A stretch of 11,537 bases of DNA from Verrucomicrobia bacterium UBA3761. Its GTDB lineage: Bacteria; Verrucomicrobiota; Kiritimatiellia; RFP12; UBA1067. The notes below the pieces were generated by a model. The model was not told the origin of the DNA, made no database searches, and saw only the letters and a list, made by a program, of their open reading frames with translations. Made by a program: the position numbers and the translations under genes. The DNA is taken from contig DFGB01000034.1 in assembly GCA_002371135.1 (NCBI GenBank), forward strand, positions 17,934-29,470, written 5' to 3'. Below are positions 1-5,450 of the stretch, one piece after another. Position 1 is the first letter of the stretch; each line of letters begins with the position of its first letter.

Positions 1-1
1 C

Positions 2-274
2 CGCGCCATCCTCAAGAACCCGCCGCTTCTCATCCTCGACGAGGCGACAAGCGCGCTCGACACCGTCACCGAACACCTCGTCCAATCCGCAATCGACAAC
101 TTGATGAAGGATAGAACCACGTTCGCCATCGCCCACCGCCTCTCCACCATCCGCAACGCCGACTTGATACTCGTCGTCGAAGACGGCGTCATAGTCGAGC
201 GCGGCACGCACGACGAACTCTACGCGCGCGGCCAGGTCTACCGCCACCTCTGCGACATGCAGCACCAGAATTAG
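2..274 (+). CDS. ABC exporter ATPase, C-terminal end (partial)
   Basis: This is the last 90 codons of an ABC transporter nucleotide-binding domain; the start lies outside the window. Reading from base 2, a Walker B segment LLILDEATSALD (including the D-loop) appears at once, followed about 30 residues later by the H-loop AHRLSTI. It ends with a typical IVERGTHDEL stretch and a TAG stop at 272-274. That order and the short C-terminal tail match the MsbA/lipid-A-type or multidrug exporter subfamily, where a membrane domain is fused upstream of the ATPase. The domain would sit on the cytoplasmic face and power export by ATP hydrolysis. The substrate cannot be told from this part. The Walker A and signature motifs are not visible here. 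Identity as an ABC ATPase is very secure; the exporter subtype is inferred. Confidence 0.93.
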   Translation, partial: RAILKNPPLLILDEATSALDTVTEHLVQSAIDNLMKDRTTFAIAHRLSTIRNADLILVVEDGVIVERGTHDELYARGQVYRHLCDMQHQN

Positions 275-378
275 GTTGAAAAGTTGAAAGGTTGAAAAGT
301 TGAAAGCGAAAGGCCCGCGAAAAGACGCGGCCGCGCAATCCTGAACCTTTCAACTCTTCAACCTTTCAACTTTTCAAC
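275..378. repeat. 32-bp inverted repeat built of 8-bp units
   Basis: The left arm (275-306) is four 8-bp units alternating GTTGAAAA and GTTGAAAG. The right arm (347-378) is their reverse complement: CTTTCAAC, TCTTCAAC, CTTTCAAC, TTTTCAAC. The arms pair over 32 bp with a single mismatch at 356. The 40-nt loop (307-346) holds a smaller GC-rich hairpin: GGCCCGCG (312-319) pairs with CGCGGCC (326-332) with a one-base bulge. A further partial unit, CTTTCA, at 379-384 runs almost into the ATG at 387. The structure starts directly after the TAG stop of the ABC gene and fills the whole gap. It could act as a bidirectional transcription barrier, an mRNA stabiliser, or a REP/MITE-like element. There is no T-run typical of an intrinsic terminator. 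Confidence 0.85.
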
Positions 379-386
379 CTTTCACC

Positions 387-1280
387 ATGCGCAAGGGAAT
401 TGCGGCGATAATAGCGAGCGCGTTCGGGTTCGCGCTCATGGCGTTCTTCGTCCGGCTGGCGGACGATTTCGGCGCGCCGCTTTCGTGCTTCCAGAAATCG
501 TTCTTCCGCAACACCATAGCCGTCGCTATCGCATCGTTCGCCCTCGTGCGCGAGAGCCGCCCGGTTCTTGAAAACATCTCCCCGCGCTCTTTCACCCTTC
601 TGCTGCTGCGCTCGATCGCCGGGACGCTCGGCATATTCTGCAACTTCTACGCGATTTCGCACATTCCCATCGCAGATGCGATGACGCTCAACAAGACGGC
701 CCCCTTCTTCACCGTGGCGCTCGCGTGGCTGTTCCTGAAGGAACGCGCGAGCCTGCGCCAGATCCTCGCGCTCGTCGTCGCATTCGCAGGCACGCTGCTC
801 GTGGTGCGCCCAGGCTTCCGCGGGACGGAGACATTCGCCGCGTTCTGCGGCCTAGCAGGAGGGCTTTCGGCCGGCGTCGCGTATACGTGCGTCCACGAAC
901 TCGGGCGCATGAAAGTCTCGAGCGCATTCATCGTATTCTTCTTCAGCGCCTTCTCGACCCTCGCCTCGATTCCGTTCATGGCTCGCGATTTCACGCCCAT
1001 GACGGCGTGGCAGGTCGTCATACTCATAGGCGCCGGATGCGGCGCGGCGCTCGGACAATTCGGGATCACGCTCGCATACCGCTTCGCGCCGCCGCGCGAC
1101 ATCGCAATCTTCGACTATACGAACATCATATTCACAGGCATTCTCGGCTTCGTCTTCTTCGCACAGTTCCCGGACTGGCGCTCGGTCCTTGGCTTTGCCG
1201 TCATCCTCGTCGCAGCTTCAGGAGGGAAGAGAGAAGGGAAATCCGCCCGGCTTGCACGGCGAGGGGGGAATATGCTATAA
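387..1280 (+). CDS. EamA/DMT-family membrane transporter
   Basis: The 297-residue protein is very hydrophobic, with about ten predicted membrane segments and the internal two-fold repeat of EamA (drug/metabolite transporter) proteins. The first half covers roughly residues 1-140, and the second begins near residue 150. The N-terminal segment (AAIIASAFGFALMAFFVRLA) and the LLLLRSIAGTLGIFCNFYAI region, followed by PIADAMTLNKTAPFFTVALA, are characteristic of S-adenosylmethionine- or metabolite-type DMT permeases. The length is normal for the family. Substrate and direction of transport cannot be read from the sequence. No Shine-Dalgarno precedes the ATG; the inverted repeat runs to within a few bases of it. 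No TATAAT-like box is seen in the 112-bp gap, so it may be read through from the ABC gene. The TAA stop lies within the -10 box of the next gene. Confidence 0.88.
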   Translation: MRKGIAAIIASAFGFALMAFFVRLADDFGAPLSCFQKSFFRNTIAVAIASFALVRESRPVLENISPRSFTLLLLRSIAGTLGIFCNFYAISHIPIADAMTLNKTAPFFTVALAWLFLKERASLRQILALVVAFAGTLLVVRPGFRGTETFAAFCGLAGGLSAGVAYTCVHELGRMKVSSAFIVFFFSAFSTLASIPFMARDFTPMTAWQVVILIGAGCGAALGQFGITLAYRFAPPRDIAIFDYTNIIFTGILGFVFFAQFPDWRSVLGFAVILVAASGGKREGKSARLARRGGNML

Positions 1281-1281
1281 T
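1252..1281 (+). promoter_or_regulatory. Promoter with extended -10 for the SGNH hydrolase gene
   Basis: A TATAAT hexamer at 1276-1281 is preceded by TG (1273-1274), giving an extended -10 of TGCTATAATA. TTGCAC at 1252-1257 is a plausible -35 with an 18-bp spacer. Only 7 nt separate the -10 from the ATG at 1289. The expected start of transcription is therefore at or next to the A of the ATG, giving a leaderless mRNA. The -10 box overlaps the TAA stop (1278-1280) of the upstream transporter gene. The promoter call rests on sequence only. Confidence 0.7.
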
Positions 1282-1288
1282 AGCGACC

Positions 1289-2443
1289 ATGAAAAAGAGA
1301 ATACTTGCATTCGTCGCCGCGGCCGGGCTGACGCCGGTTCTCGCCACCGGTTGGTCGCACTACCACTATGAAACCGAAACCGGCGAGGGCAACTGGACGT
1401 GCTCGCTCACGTTCGGCGACCGCGAGTTCGCTACGACGAACTGGGTCAAGGCCGAAAGCCGCCGCTTGATGCTCGATAAAATCACCACCAAGCCCGGCGA
1501 ATTCACGACCAAGCTCTTCACCGTCAACACGCGCAACCTCAAACTTGCCGACGGCACGGAGGTCCGCGTCTCCGGCACCGAACGCAAGCACGAACGATGG
1601 GACGACAAGCTGACGCTCGACGTCTTCTCGCAGAAAGGGCCCGGCCCCGCCGAAACGCGCTCTGGCGAAGACGCCCTCGCCTCGTTCGATTTCAAGCGCG
1701 TCACCCTCCCGACGCCGCCTGTCACCGTCTTCATCGCGGGCGACTCCACGGTCTGCTGCTACAACACAGAGCCCTACGGCACCTGGGGACAGATGCTCCC
1801 CGCGTTCTTCGACGAGACCGTCGCCATCGCCAACCACGCCCAGAGCGGACGCTCCCTCATTTCCTTCAAGGGCGACAAGCGCCAGGACAAAGTGTTCGAC
1901 CAAGTGAAACCGGGCGACTGGCTGATGATCCAGTTCGGCCACAACGACCAGAAGGAGAAGGTGGAATTCGAAGAGCGCATGCGCCGCTACAACGAACGCC
2001 TCTCGACGCTGATCGACACCTTCCGCTCGAAAGGCGGCAAGGTGGTTCTCGTCTCGCCGATGGAACGCCGCCGCTTCAATGCCGAACACAAACCCTACCA
2101 CACGCTCGCGGAATACGACAAAGCGATGGCGGCTATGGCGAAAACGAAAAACTGCCCCTACATCAACCTCAACAAAACGAGCTTCAAGCTCTACGAGACC
2201 CTGGGCGAGCAAGGCTCCAAGGCGCTCTTCGGCATGCGCAAGGAGCTTGACAACACGCACCATTCGGTCTACGGCGGCTATGAACTCGCCCGCGCCGTGG
2301 TCGAGGGCATCAAGGCCGAAGTGCCGGAACTCGCCGCGCACTTGAGACCCGGCATCGCCCCCTGGGCCCCGACTTTGCCGGATCCGGATCCTTGCATCCC
2401 GCGCTCGGGCGAATTCGCCAAAGAAAAGCCCGACGAAAAATAG
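1289..2443 (+). CDS. Secreted SGNH/GDSL esterase, rhamnogalacturonan acetylesterase-like
   Basis: The 384-residue protein starts with a signal peptide: MKKR, a hydrophobic stretch to about residue 18, and a likely cleavage near ATG at 19-21. It is probably exported. Residues 22 to about 140 form a beta-rich N-terminal region of the kind that precedes the catalytic domain in many bacterial members. The SGNH catalytic domain begins near 145, with block I IAGDSTV (nucleophile Ser153), a Gly in block II (QSGRS), block III FGHND (Asn219), and block V DNTHHS (Asp321 and His324). The DxxH spacing and the GDST form match rhamnogalacturonan acetylesterases (family CE12), which remove acetyl groups from pectin RG-I. 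A role in polysaccharide use is inferred, since no other CAZyme is in the window. The ATG at 1289 is chosen because of the signal peptide and the adjacent promoter; the open frame reaches further upstream inside the transporter gene. The acidic/proline tail after residue 355 has no recognised function. Confidence 0.88.
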   Translation: MKKRILAFVAAAGLTPVLATGWSHYHYETETGEGNWTCSLTFGDREFATTNWVKAESRRLMLDKITTKPGEFTTKLFTVNTRNLKLADGTEVRVSGTERKHERWDDKLTLDVFSQKGPGPAETRSGEDALASFDFKRVTLPTPPVTVFIAGDSTVCCYNTEPYGTWGQMLPAFFDETVAIANHAQSGRSLISFKGDKRQDKVFDQVKPGDWLMIQFGHNDQKEKVEFEERMRRYNERLSTLIDTFRSKGGKVVLVSPMERRRFNAEHKPYHTLAEYDKAMAAMAKTKNCPYINLNKTSFKLYETLGEQGSKALFGMRKELDNTHHSVYGGYELARAVVEGIKAEVPELAAHLRPGIAPWAPTLPDPDPCIPRSGEFAKEKPDEK

Positions 2444-2457
2444 CCCGCTTTCCGGGC
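2443..2457 (+). terminator. Short GC hairpin after the esterase gene (possible weak terminator)
   Basis: GCCCG (2443-2447) and CGGGC (2453-2457) form a perfect 5-bp stem with a 5-nt CTTTC loop, starting in the TAG stop of the esterase. No T-run follows, and the next promoter's -35 begins at 2461. It may only weakly separate the two transcription units, or be chance in GC-rich DNA. Confidence 0.25.
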
Positions 2458-2460
2458 GGC

Positions 2461-2490
2461 TTGACCGCTCCGGCATGGTTTTGATATAAT
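2461..2490 (+). promoter_or_regulatory. Promoter with extended -10 for ribBA
   Basis: TTGACC at 2461-2466, an 18-bp spacer and TATAAT at 2485-2490 make a near-consensus housekeeping promoter. TG at 2482-2483 makes it an extended -10 (TGATATAATA). The ATG of ribBA follows after 6 nt, at 2497, so transcription should begin at or beside the start codon (leaderless mRNA). The spacing leaves no room for an FMN riboswitch or a Shine-Dalgarno. Confidence 0.75.
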
Positions 2491-2496
2491 ATTTCC

Positions 2497-3687
2497 ATGG
2501 ATTTCAACTCAGTAGAAGAGTGTCTGGAAGCGTTGAAACGGGGAGAGATCGTCCTTGTCACGGACGATGCCGACCGTGAAAACGAGGGGGATTGCATCTG
2601 CGCGGCCGAGTTCGCGACGCCTGAAAATGTGAATTTCATGGCAAAATACGCGCGCGGGCTCATTTGCATGCCTATGAGCGGCGCATGGTGCCAGAAGCTC
2701 GAGCTCCCGCAAATGGTCGCCAAAAACACCGACAACCACGAGACCGCCTTCACCGTTTCCATAGATTCCGTCCGCACCACGACCGGCATTTCGGCCTTGG
2801 AGCGTTCGATGACCGCGCTTGATTGCGTCCGCGACGGAGTGAAACCCTCGAATTTCCGCCGTCCGGGCCACATGTTCCCGCTTCAGGCGCGCGAGGGGGG
2901 AGTGCTCAAGCGCGCCGGACACACGGAGGCGACGGTCGACCTCTGCCGCCTGGCGGGGTTGAAGGAAGTCGGGCTTTGCTGCGAAATAATGAAGGACGAC
3001 GGCTCGATGGCCAGGCTTGGCGACGTGAGGGCGTTCGCAAAAGAGCACGGCCTCAAAATGATGACGATTGCCTCGCTCATCGCATACCGCCGCCGCTTCG
3101 ACAAGCTCGTAGAAAAAATCGAAGAAGTGGACCTGCCGACCGCGTGGGGCCACTTCCGCCTGCGGATGTATCGCAGCCGCGTGACAAACCTCGAGCACCT
3201 CGCGCTCGTCAAGGGCGACCTCTCCGGCGACGAAAGCGTCCTCGTGCGCGTCCACTCGGAATGCTTCACGGGCGACGTACTCGGTTCGGAGCGGTGCGAC
3301 TGCGGCCCGCAGCTCCACAAGGCGATGGAAATGATCGAAAAGGAAGGCCGCGGCGCGGTGCTCTACATGCGCCAGGAGGGGCGCGGCATAGGGCTTGCCA
3401 ACAAACTCCACGCCTACAAGAAGCAGGAAGAGGGACTCGACACCGTGGAGGCGAACGTCGCGCTCGGTTTCGCGCCAGACCTGCGAGACTACGGCGAGGG
3501 AGCGCAAATCCTCGTCGACCTCGGCATCCGCCGCGTCAGGCTTCTCACGAACAACCCTTGCAAAATAAAGGCTCTCGACGGCTACGGAATCGAAATCGCA
3601 GAACGCGTGCCGATTGTAATCGCCCCGAACGAATTCGACCGTCGCTACCTCGACACGAAAAAAACAAAGATGGGGCACTTGATCTAG
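2497..3687 (+). CDS. ribBA: Bifunctional DHBP synthase / GTP cyclohydrolase II (RibBA)
   Basis: This 396-residue protein supplies both precursors of riboflavin. The N-terminal half (about 1-200) is 3,4-dihydroxy-2-butanone-4-phosphate synthase, with the acidic metal/substrate loop DDADRENEGD at residues 23-32 and RRPGHMFPL followed by AGHTEATVDL. The C-terminal half (about 205-396) is GTP cyclohydrolase II. It has zinc ligands Cys256, Cys267 and Cys269 (C-x10-C-x-C, as in the family), the MRQEGRGIGLANKLHAY catalytic block, and LLTNNPCKIKAL near the GTP-binding end. The length is standard for RibBA fusions, and both halves keep their key residues. In the TNNP block, a residue that is usually Lys or Arg is Cys here. 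No other rib genes are in the window. The ATG is fixed by the promoter 6 nt upstream. The stop TAG (3685-3687) forms part of the first unit of a TCTAGAAAN repeat array. Confidence 0.96.
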   Translation: MDFNSVEECLEALKRGEIVLVTDDADRENEGDCICAAEFATPENVNFMAKYARGLICMPMSGAWCQKLELPQMVAKNTDNHETAFTVSIDSVRTTTGISALERSMTALDCVRDGVKPSNFRRPGHMFPLQAREGGVLKRAGHTEATVDLCRLAGLKEVGLCCEIMKDDGSMARLGDVRAFAKEHGLKMMTIASLIAYRRRFDKLVEKIEEVDLPTAWGHFRLRMYRSRVTNLEHLALVKGDLSGDESVLVRVHSECFTGDVLGSERCDCGPQLHKAMEMIEKEGRGAVLYMRQEGRGIGLANKLHAYKKQEEGLDTVEANVALGFAPDLRDYGEGAQILVDLGIRRVRLLTNNPCKIKALDGYGIEIAERVPIVIAPNEFDRRYLDTKKTKMGHLI

Positions 3688-3709
3688 AAAGTCTAGAAAC
3701 TCTAGAAAA
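3683..3709. repeat. Tandem 9-bp microrepeat TCTAGAAAN, three copies
   Basis: Three contiguous 9-bp units are seen: TCTAGAAAG (3683-3691), TCTAGAAAC (3692-3700) and TCTAGAAAA (3701-3709). A decayed fourth (TCTGGCACC) follows. The first unit includes the TAG stop codon of ribBA. Each unit carries the palindrome TCTAGA, so neighbouring units can pair as short 6-bp hairpins. The function is unknown. Confidence 0.8.
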
Positions 3710-3725
3710 TCTGGCACCGAATGGC

Positions 3726-3746
3726 TTTTCAACTTTTCAACTTTTC
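3726..3746. repeat. Tandem 8-bp microrepeat TTTTCAAC upstream of the TsaC-HUH gene
   Basis: TTTTCAAC occurs at 3726-3733 and 3734-3741, followed by a partial unit TTTTC (3742-3746) and more T-rich sequence. It is the same unit as in the right arm of the inverted repeat at 275-378. It lies 15-35 nt before the ATG at 3761. The gap 3688-3760 otherwise shows no TATAAT box and no Shine-Dalgarno. Confidence 0.75.
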
Positions 3747-3760
3747 TTTTCATCCGCCGC

Positions 3761-5317
3761 ATGAGTTTTTTCTCTTTGATATTTGCAAAACGCGCAACCG
3801 CGCCGGCGACGCCTGAGACAATAAAGACAAGCGACGAGGGCAGTTGCGAAAAAGCGGCGAAAATTCTCTGCGACGGCGGCGTAGTCGTAATCCCGACCGA
3901 CACGGTCTACGGGCTCGCCGCGCACCCGGCGCACCCCGAAGCCGTGGAGCGGCTATATTCCATCAAGCACCGCGATTCATCCAAGCCCATCGCCCTTCTC
4001 GCATCATCCGTCGACGCCGTGGCGGCATTCGGGTTCCCGCTCAAGGACGAGGCGAAGGCGCTCGCAGAGGCCCACTGGCCTGGGGCGCTCACGATTGTCG
4101 CCACGAACACTTCTCTCAAGACGGAAGGCTTCCGCGTGCCAGACCACGAATGGACGCGCAGGCTGATTGAAATGTGCGGCGGAGTGTTGCGCGTGACAAG
4201 CGCGAACACGAGCGGAAAACCGCCTGCCGTCGACGCGGCGGCCGCGGCGCAGGATATCGGAGGCGGCTGCGACCTCGTCGTCGACGGCGGCACGAGCCCC
4301 GGCGGCGTCGCCTCCACGGTCGTCAAAGCCGTCCCGGGCCTGCCTCTGAGCGTACTGCGCGAGGGGACGATCAAGGTGGAAACGCCCAAGAAAGCCGAAG
4401 CCCCGGCAAAGGAGAAGAGCCCCATGCGCATGAGCGGCCGATTCTTCGTCACGCTCGTCGCAAACGGCAACAAGGCGCTCTTCGGCGCCATCGCCGGCCA
4501 GGAATGCTTCCTCAACGAACTCGGCCACGAGCTCAACAACGTTTGGCGCGGCATCAAGGAGACTCATCAAGAAGCCGCATTCTACGAGCACACCGTGATG
4601 CCAAACCACTTCCACGCGGCGCTCAGGATATTCTTCCGCGACGACAACCACGAAGACCACCTCGCCTTCATCCTCGACGAGTTCAAAGCGAAGACGCTCG
4701 CCGTATACACCCGCCTCAAGGGAGAGGGCCGCATCCAGGACGCCGGCGACGATTTGTGGCGCGGGTGCGACCTCTCCATAGCCATCTCCAGCGAACGCGA
4801 GATGCAGACCGTCCGCGACTACATCCGCTCGAATGCGAAAACGTGGACGACCGACCGCTACGGCGAATGCACCGTATATTCGTTCGGCAACCTCGCGCTC
4901 CTCGACGAAAAGAAGATCGCGTTCATCGCGAGCGCCGCGTTCCCCGCGACCCCATTCCGCCCGCGCAAAATCAAAGGCTGCGGCGCGCAGACGCAAAACC
5001 CGGACACGCCTTGCATATCCACGTTCACGAGCCGTCAGGAGCGCGAGATGCTCCGCCGCATCCTCGCCAAAGGGCGCAAACTCATACAGGTCCTGCCGGA
5101 CGGCATCCCGCCCGAGAACGAGCTGAACCCGGCGCTCGCCGCGGCCTGCCACGCCGGGAACGCGCTCATGATCTCGCCGCGGCCTGCCGGCTCCACCATG
5201 AACAAACGCGTCGCCAAAGCGTGCAACGAATATGTAATCGCCAACGCGGCTGAAATCTGGGCGGGCGATATTTCGCCGGGCGGCACCCTCGCCACCCTCC
5301 TAGACCAACGCGCCTGA
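3761..5317 (+). CDS. TsaC/Sua5-type domain fused to RAYT-like HUH domain and Rossmann-like C-terminus
   Basis: One uninterrupted 518-codon frame carries three parts. Residues about 20-204 are a Sua5/YrdC/TsaC domain, which makes threonylcarbamoyl-AMP for tRNA t6A37: VVVIPTDTVYGLAA (41-54), IKHRDSSKPIALL (68-80), HWPGALTIV (105-113), RVTSANTSGKPP (144-155), and SVLREGTI at the end. Residues 205-221 are a Lys/Ala/Pro linker. Residues about 226-375 match Y1/IS200-like HUH transposases of the REP-associated (RAYT) kind: FFVTL with LFG, VMPNHFHAAL with the metal-binding His283-x-His285, LWRG, and RDYIRSNAKTW with the likely catalytic Tyr354. Residues about 385-518 resemble a Rossmann/DprA-like C-terminal extension (SRQEREMLRRILAKG, LIQVLPDGI, ALMISPRP), a weaker assignment. 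Standalone TsaC ends near residue 205, so the fusion is unusual. The ATG at 3761 has no Shine-Dalgarno but is the only Met before Met138. A sequencing error removing a stop between two genes cannot be excluded. Confidence 0.85.
   Translation: MSFFSLIFAKRATAPATPETIKTSDEGSCEKAAKILCDGGVVVIPTDTVYGLAAHPAHPEAVERLYSIKHRDSSKPIALLASSVDAVAAFGFPLKDEAKALAEAHWPGALTIVATNTSLKTEGFRVPDHEWTRRLIEMCGGVLRVTSANTSGKPPAVDAAAAAQDIGGGCDLVVDGGTSPGGVASTVVKAVPGLPLSVLREGTIKVETPKKAEAPAKEKSPMRMSGRFFVTLVANGNKALFGAIAGQECFLNELGHELNNVWRGIKETHQEAAFYEHTVMPNHFHAALRIFFRDDNHEDHLAFILDEFKAKTLAVYTRLKGEGRIQDAGDDLWRGCDLSIAISSEREMQTVRDYIRSNAKTWTTDRYGECTVYSFGNLALLDEKKIAFIASAAFPATPFRPRKIKGCGAQTQNPDTPCISTFTSRQEREMLRRILAKGRKLIQVLPDGIPPENELNPALAAACHAGNALMISPRPAGSTMNKRVAKACNEYVIANAAEIWAGDISPGGTLATLLDQRA
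4409..4426 (+). promoter_or_regulatory. Internal Shine-Dalgarno and ATG at the TsaC/HUH junction
   Basis: AAGGAG at 4409-4414 lies 9 nt before an in-frame ATG at 4424 (Met222), exactly where the linker meets the HUH domain. A second ATG follows at 4430. The spacing is ideal, and the motif is stronger than anything upstream of the long frame's own ATG. Initiation here would give a 297-residue HUH plus Rossmann protein without the TsaC domain. This is read from the sequence; use of the site is inferred. The Shine-Dalgarno bases also encode Lys-Glu-Lys of the linker, so chance is possible. Confidence 0.5.
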
Positions 5318-5329
5318 TTATGGTATAAT
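5301..5329 (+). promoter_or_regulatory. Promoter with extended -10 for the aspS operon
   Basis: TATAAT at 5324-5329 is preceded by TG at 5321-5322 (TGGTATAATA). TAGACC at 5301-5306 is a possible -35 with a 17-bp spacer. The -10 begins 7 nt after the TGA stop of the preceding gene (5315-5317). Transcription would start near 5336, leaving a leader of about 115 nt before aspS, unlike the leaderless arrangement at the two other promoters. Confidence 0.65.
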
Positions 5330-5348
5330 ATCCACCAAAAGTTTTGCG

Positions 5349-5380
5349 ATTCTTCAATTCTTCAAGCATCCCTTTTCAAC
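5349..5380. repeat. Degenerate 8-bp microrepeats in the aspS leader
   Basis: ATTCTTCA is repeated at 5349-5356 and 5357-5364, and a TTTTCAAC unit sits at 5373-5380 in the same 8-bp register. These units are the same as, or one to two bases from, those at 347-378 and 3726-3741. Directly after comes ACACAGAGCCGCAGAG (5379-5394), another short-period repeat-like stretch. No T-box, riboswitch or strong terminator hairpin is recognised in 5330-5450. Confidence 0.5.
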
Positions 5381-5450
5381 ACAGAGCCGCAGAGTTTAAA
5401 CGCAAATCGAAAAATCTGCAATTTCCCGTTTTTTCAAAGGACAACAAACA

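Noticed and set aside
275..378. CRISPR array
   Set aside because: Units are 8 bp, contiguous, and arranged as an inverted repeat without spacers.
725..1288. Upstream extension of the esterase frame into the transporter gene
   Set aside because: The extension is Arg/His/Pro-rich and out of frame with the real transporter. The signal peptide and promoter place the start at 1289.
1115..2476. Long open frame (453 codons) on the minus strand opposite the esterase gene
   Set aside because: It is a mirror frame of a GC-rich gene, rich in Arg/Val/Glu/Asp with no domain. The + strand frame has a signal peptide and full SGNH motifs.
2444..2496. FMN riboswitch ahead of ribBA
   Set aside because: Only 53 nt lie between the genes and the promoter -10 is 6 nt from the ATG, so no aptamer can fit.
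2509..3903. Long open frame (464 codons) on the minus strand opposite ribBA
   Set aside because: Shadow of ribBA caused by codon bias; low-complexity composition, no motif, and it crosses the ribBA/TsaC gap.
4004..5152. Minus-strand open frame of 382 codons opposite the TsaC-HUH gene
   Set aside because: Composition is Arg/Val/Ala/Glu-rich with no recognisable domain, as expected for an antisense shadow.
4424..5317. Recent insertion of a complete IS200/IS605 element
   Set aside because: The HUH domain is in frame with TsaC, has a C-terminal extension, and no TnpB or element ends are seen; it looks like a RAYT-type domesticated enzyme rather than an active insertion sequence.
5330..5450. T-box or other riboswitch in the aspS leader
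   Set aside because: No T-box consensus, no strong terminator/antiterminator pair; only microrepeats, a GTTTAAAC palindrome and a weak 5-bp stem were found.
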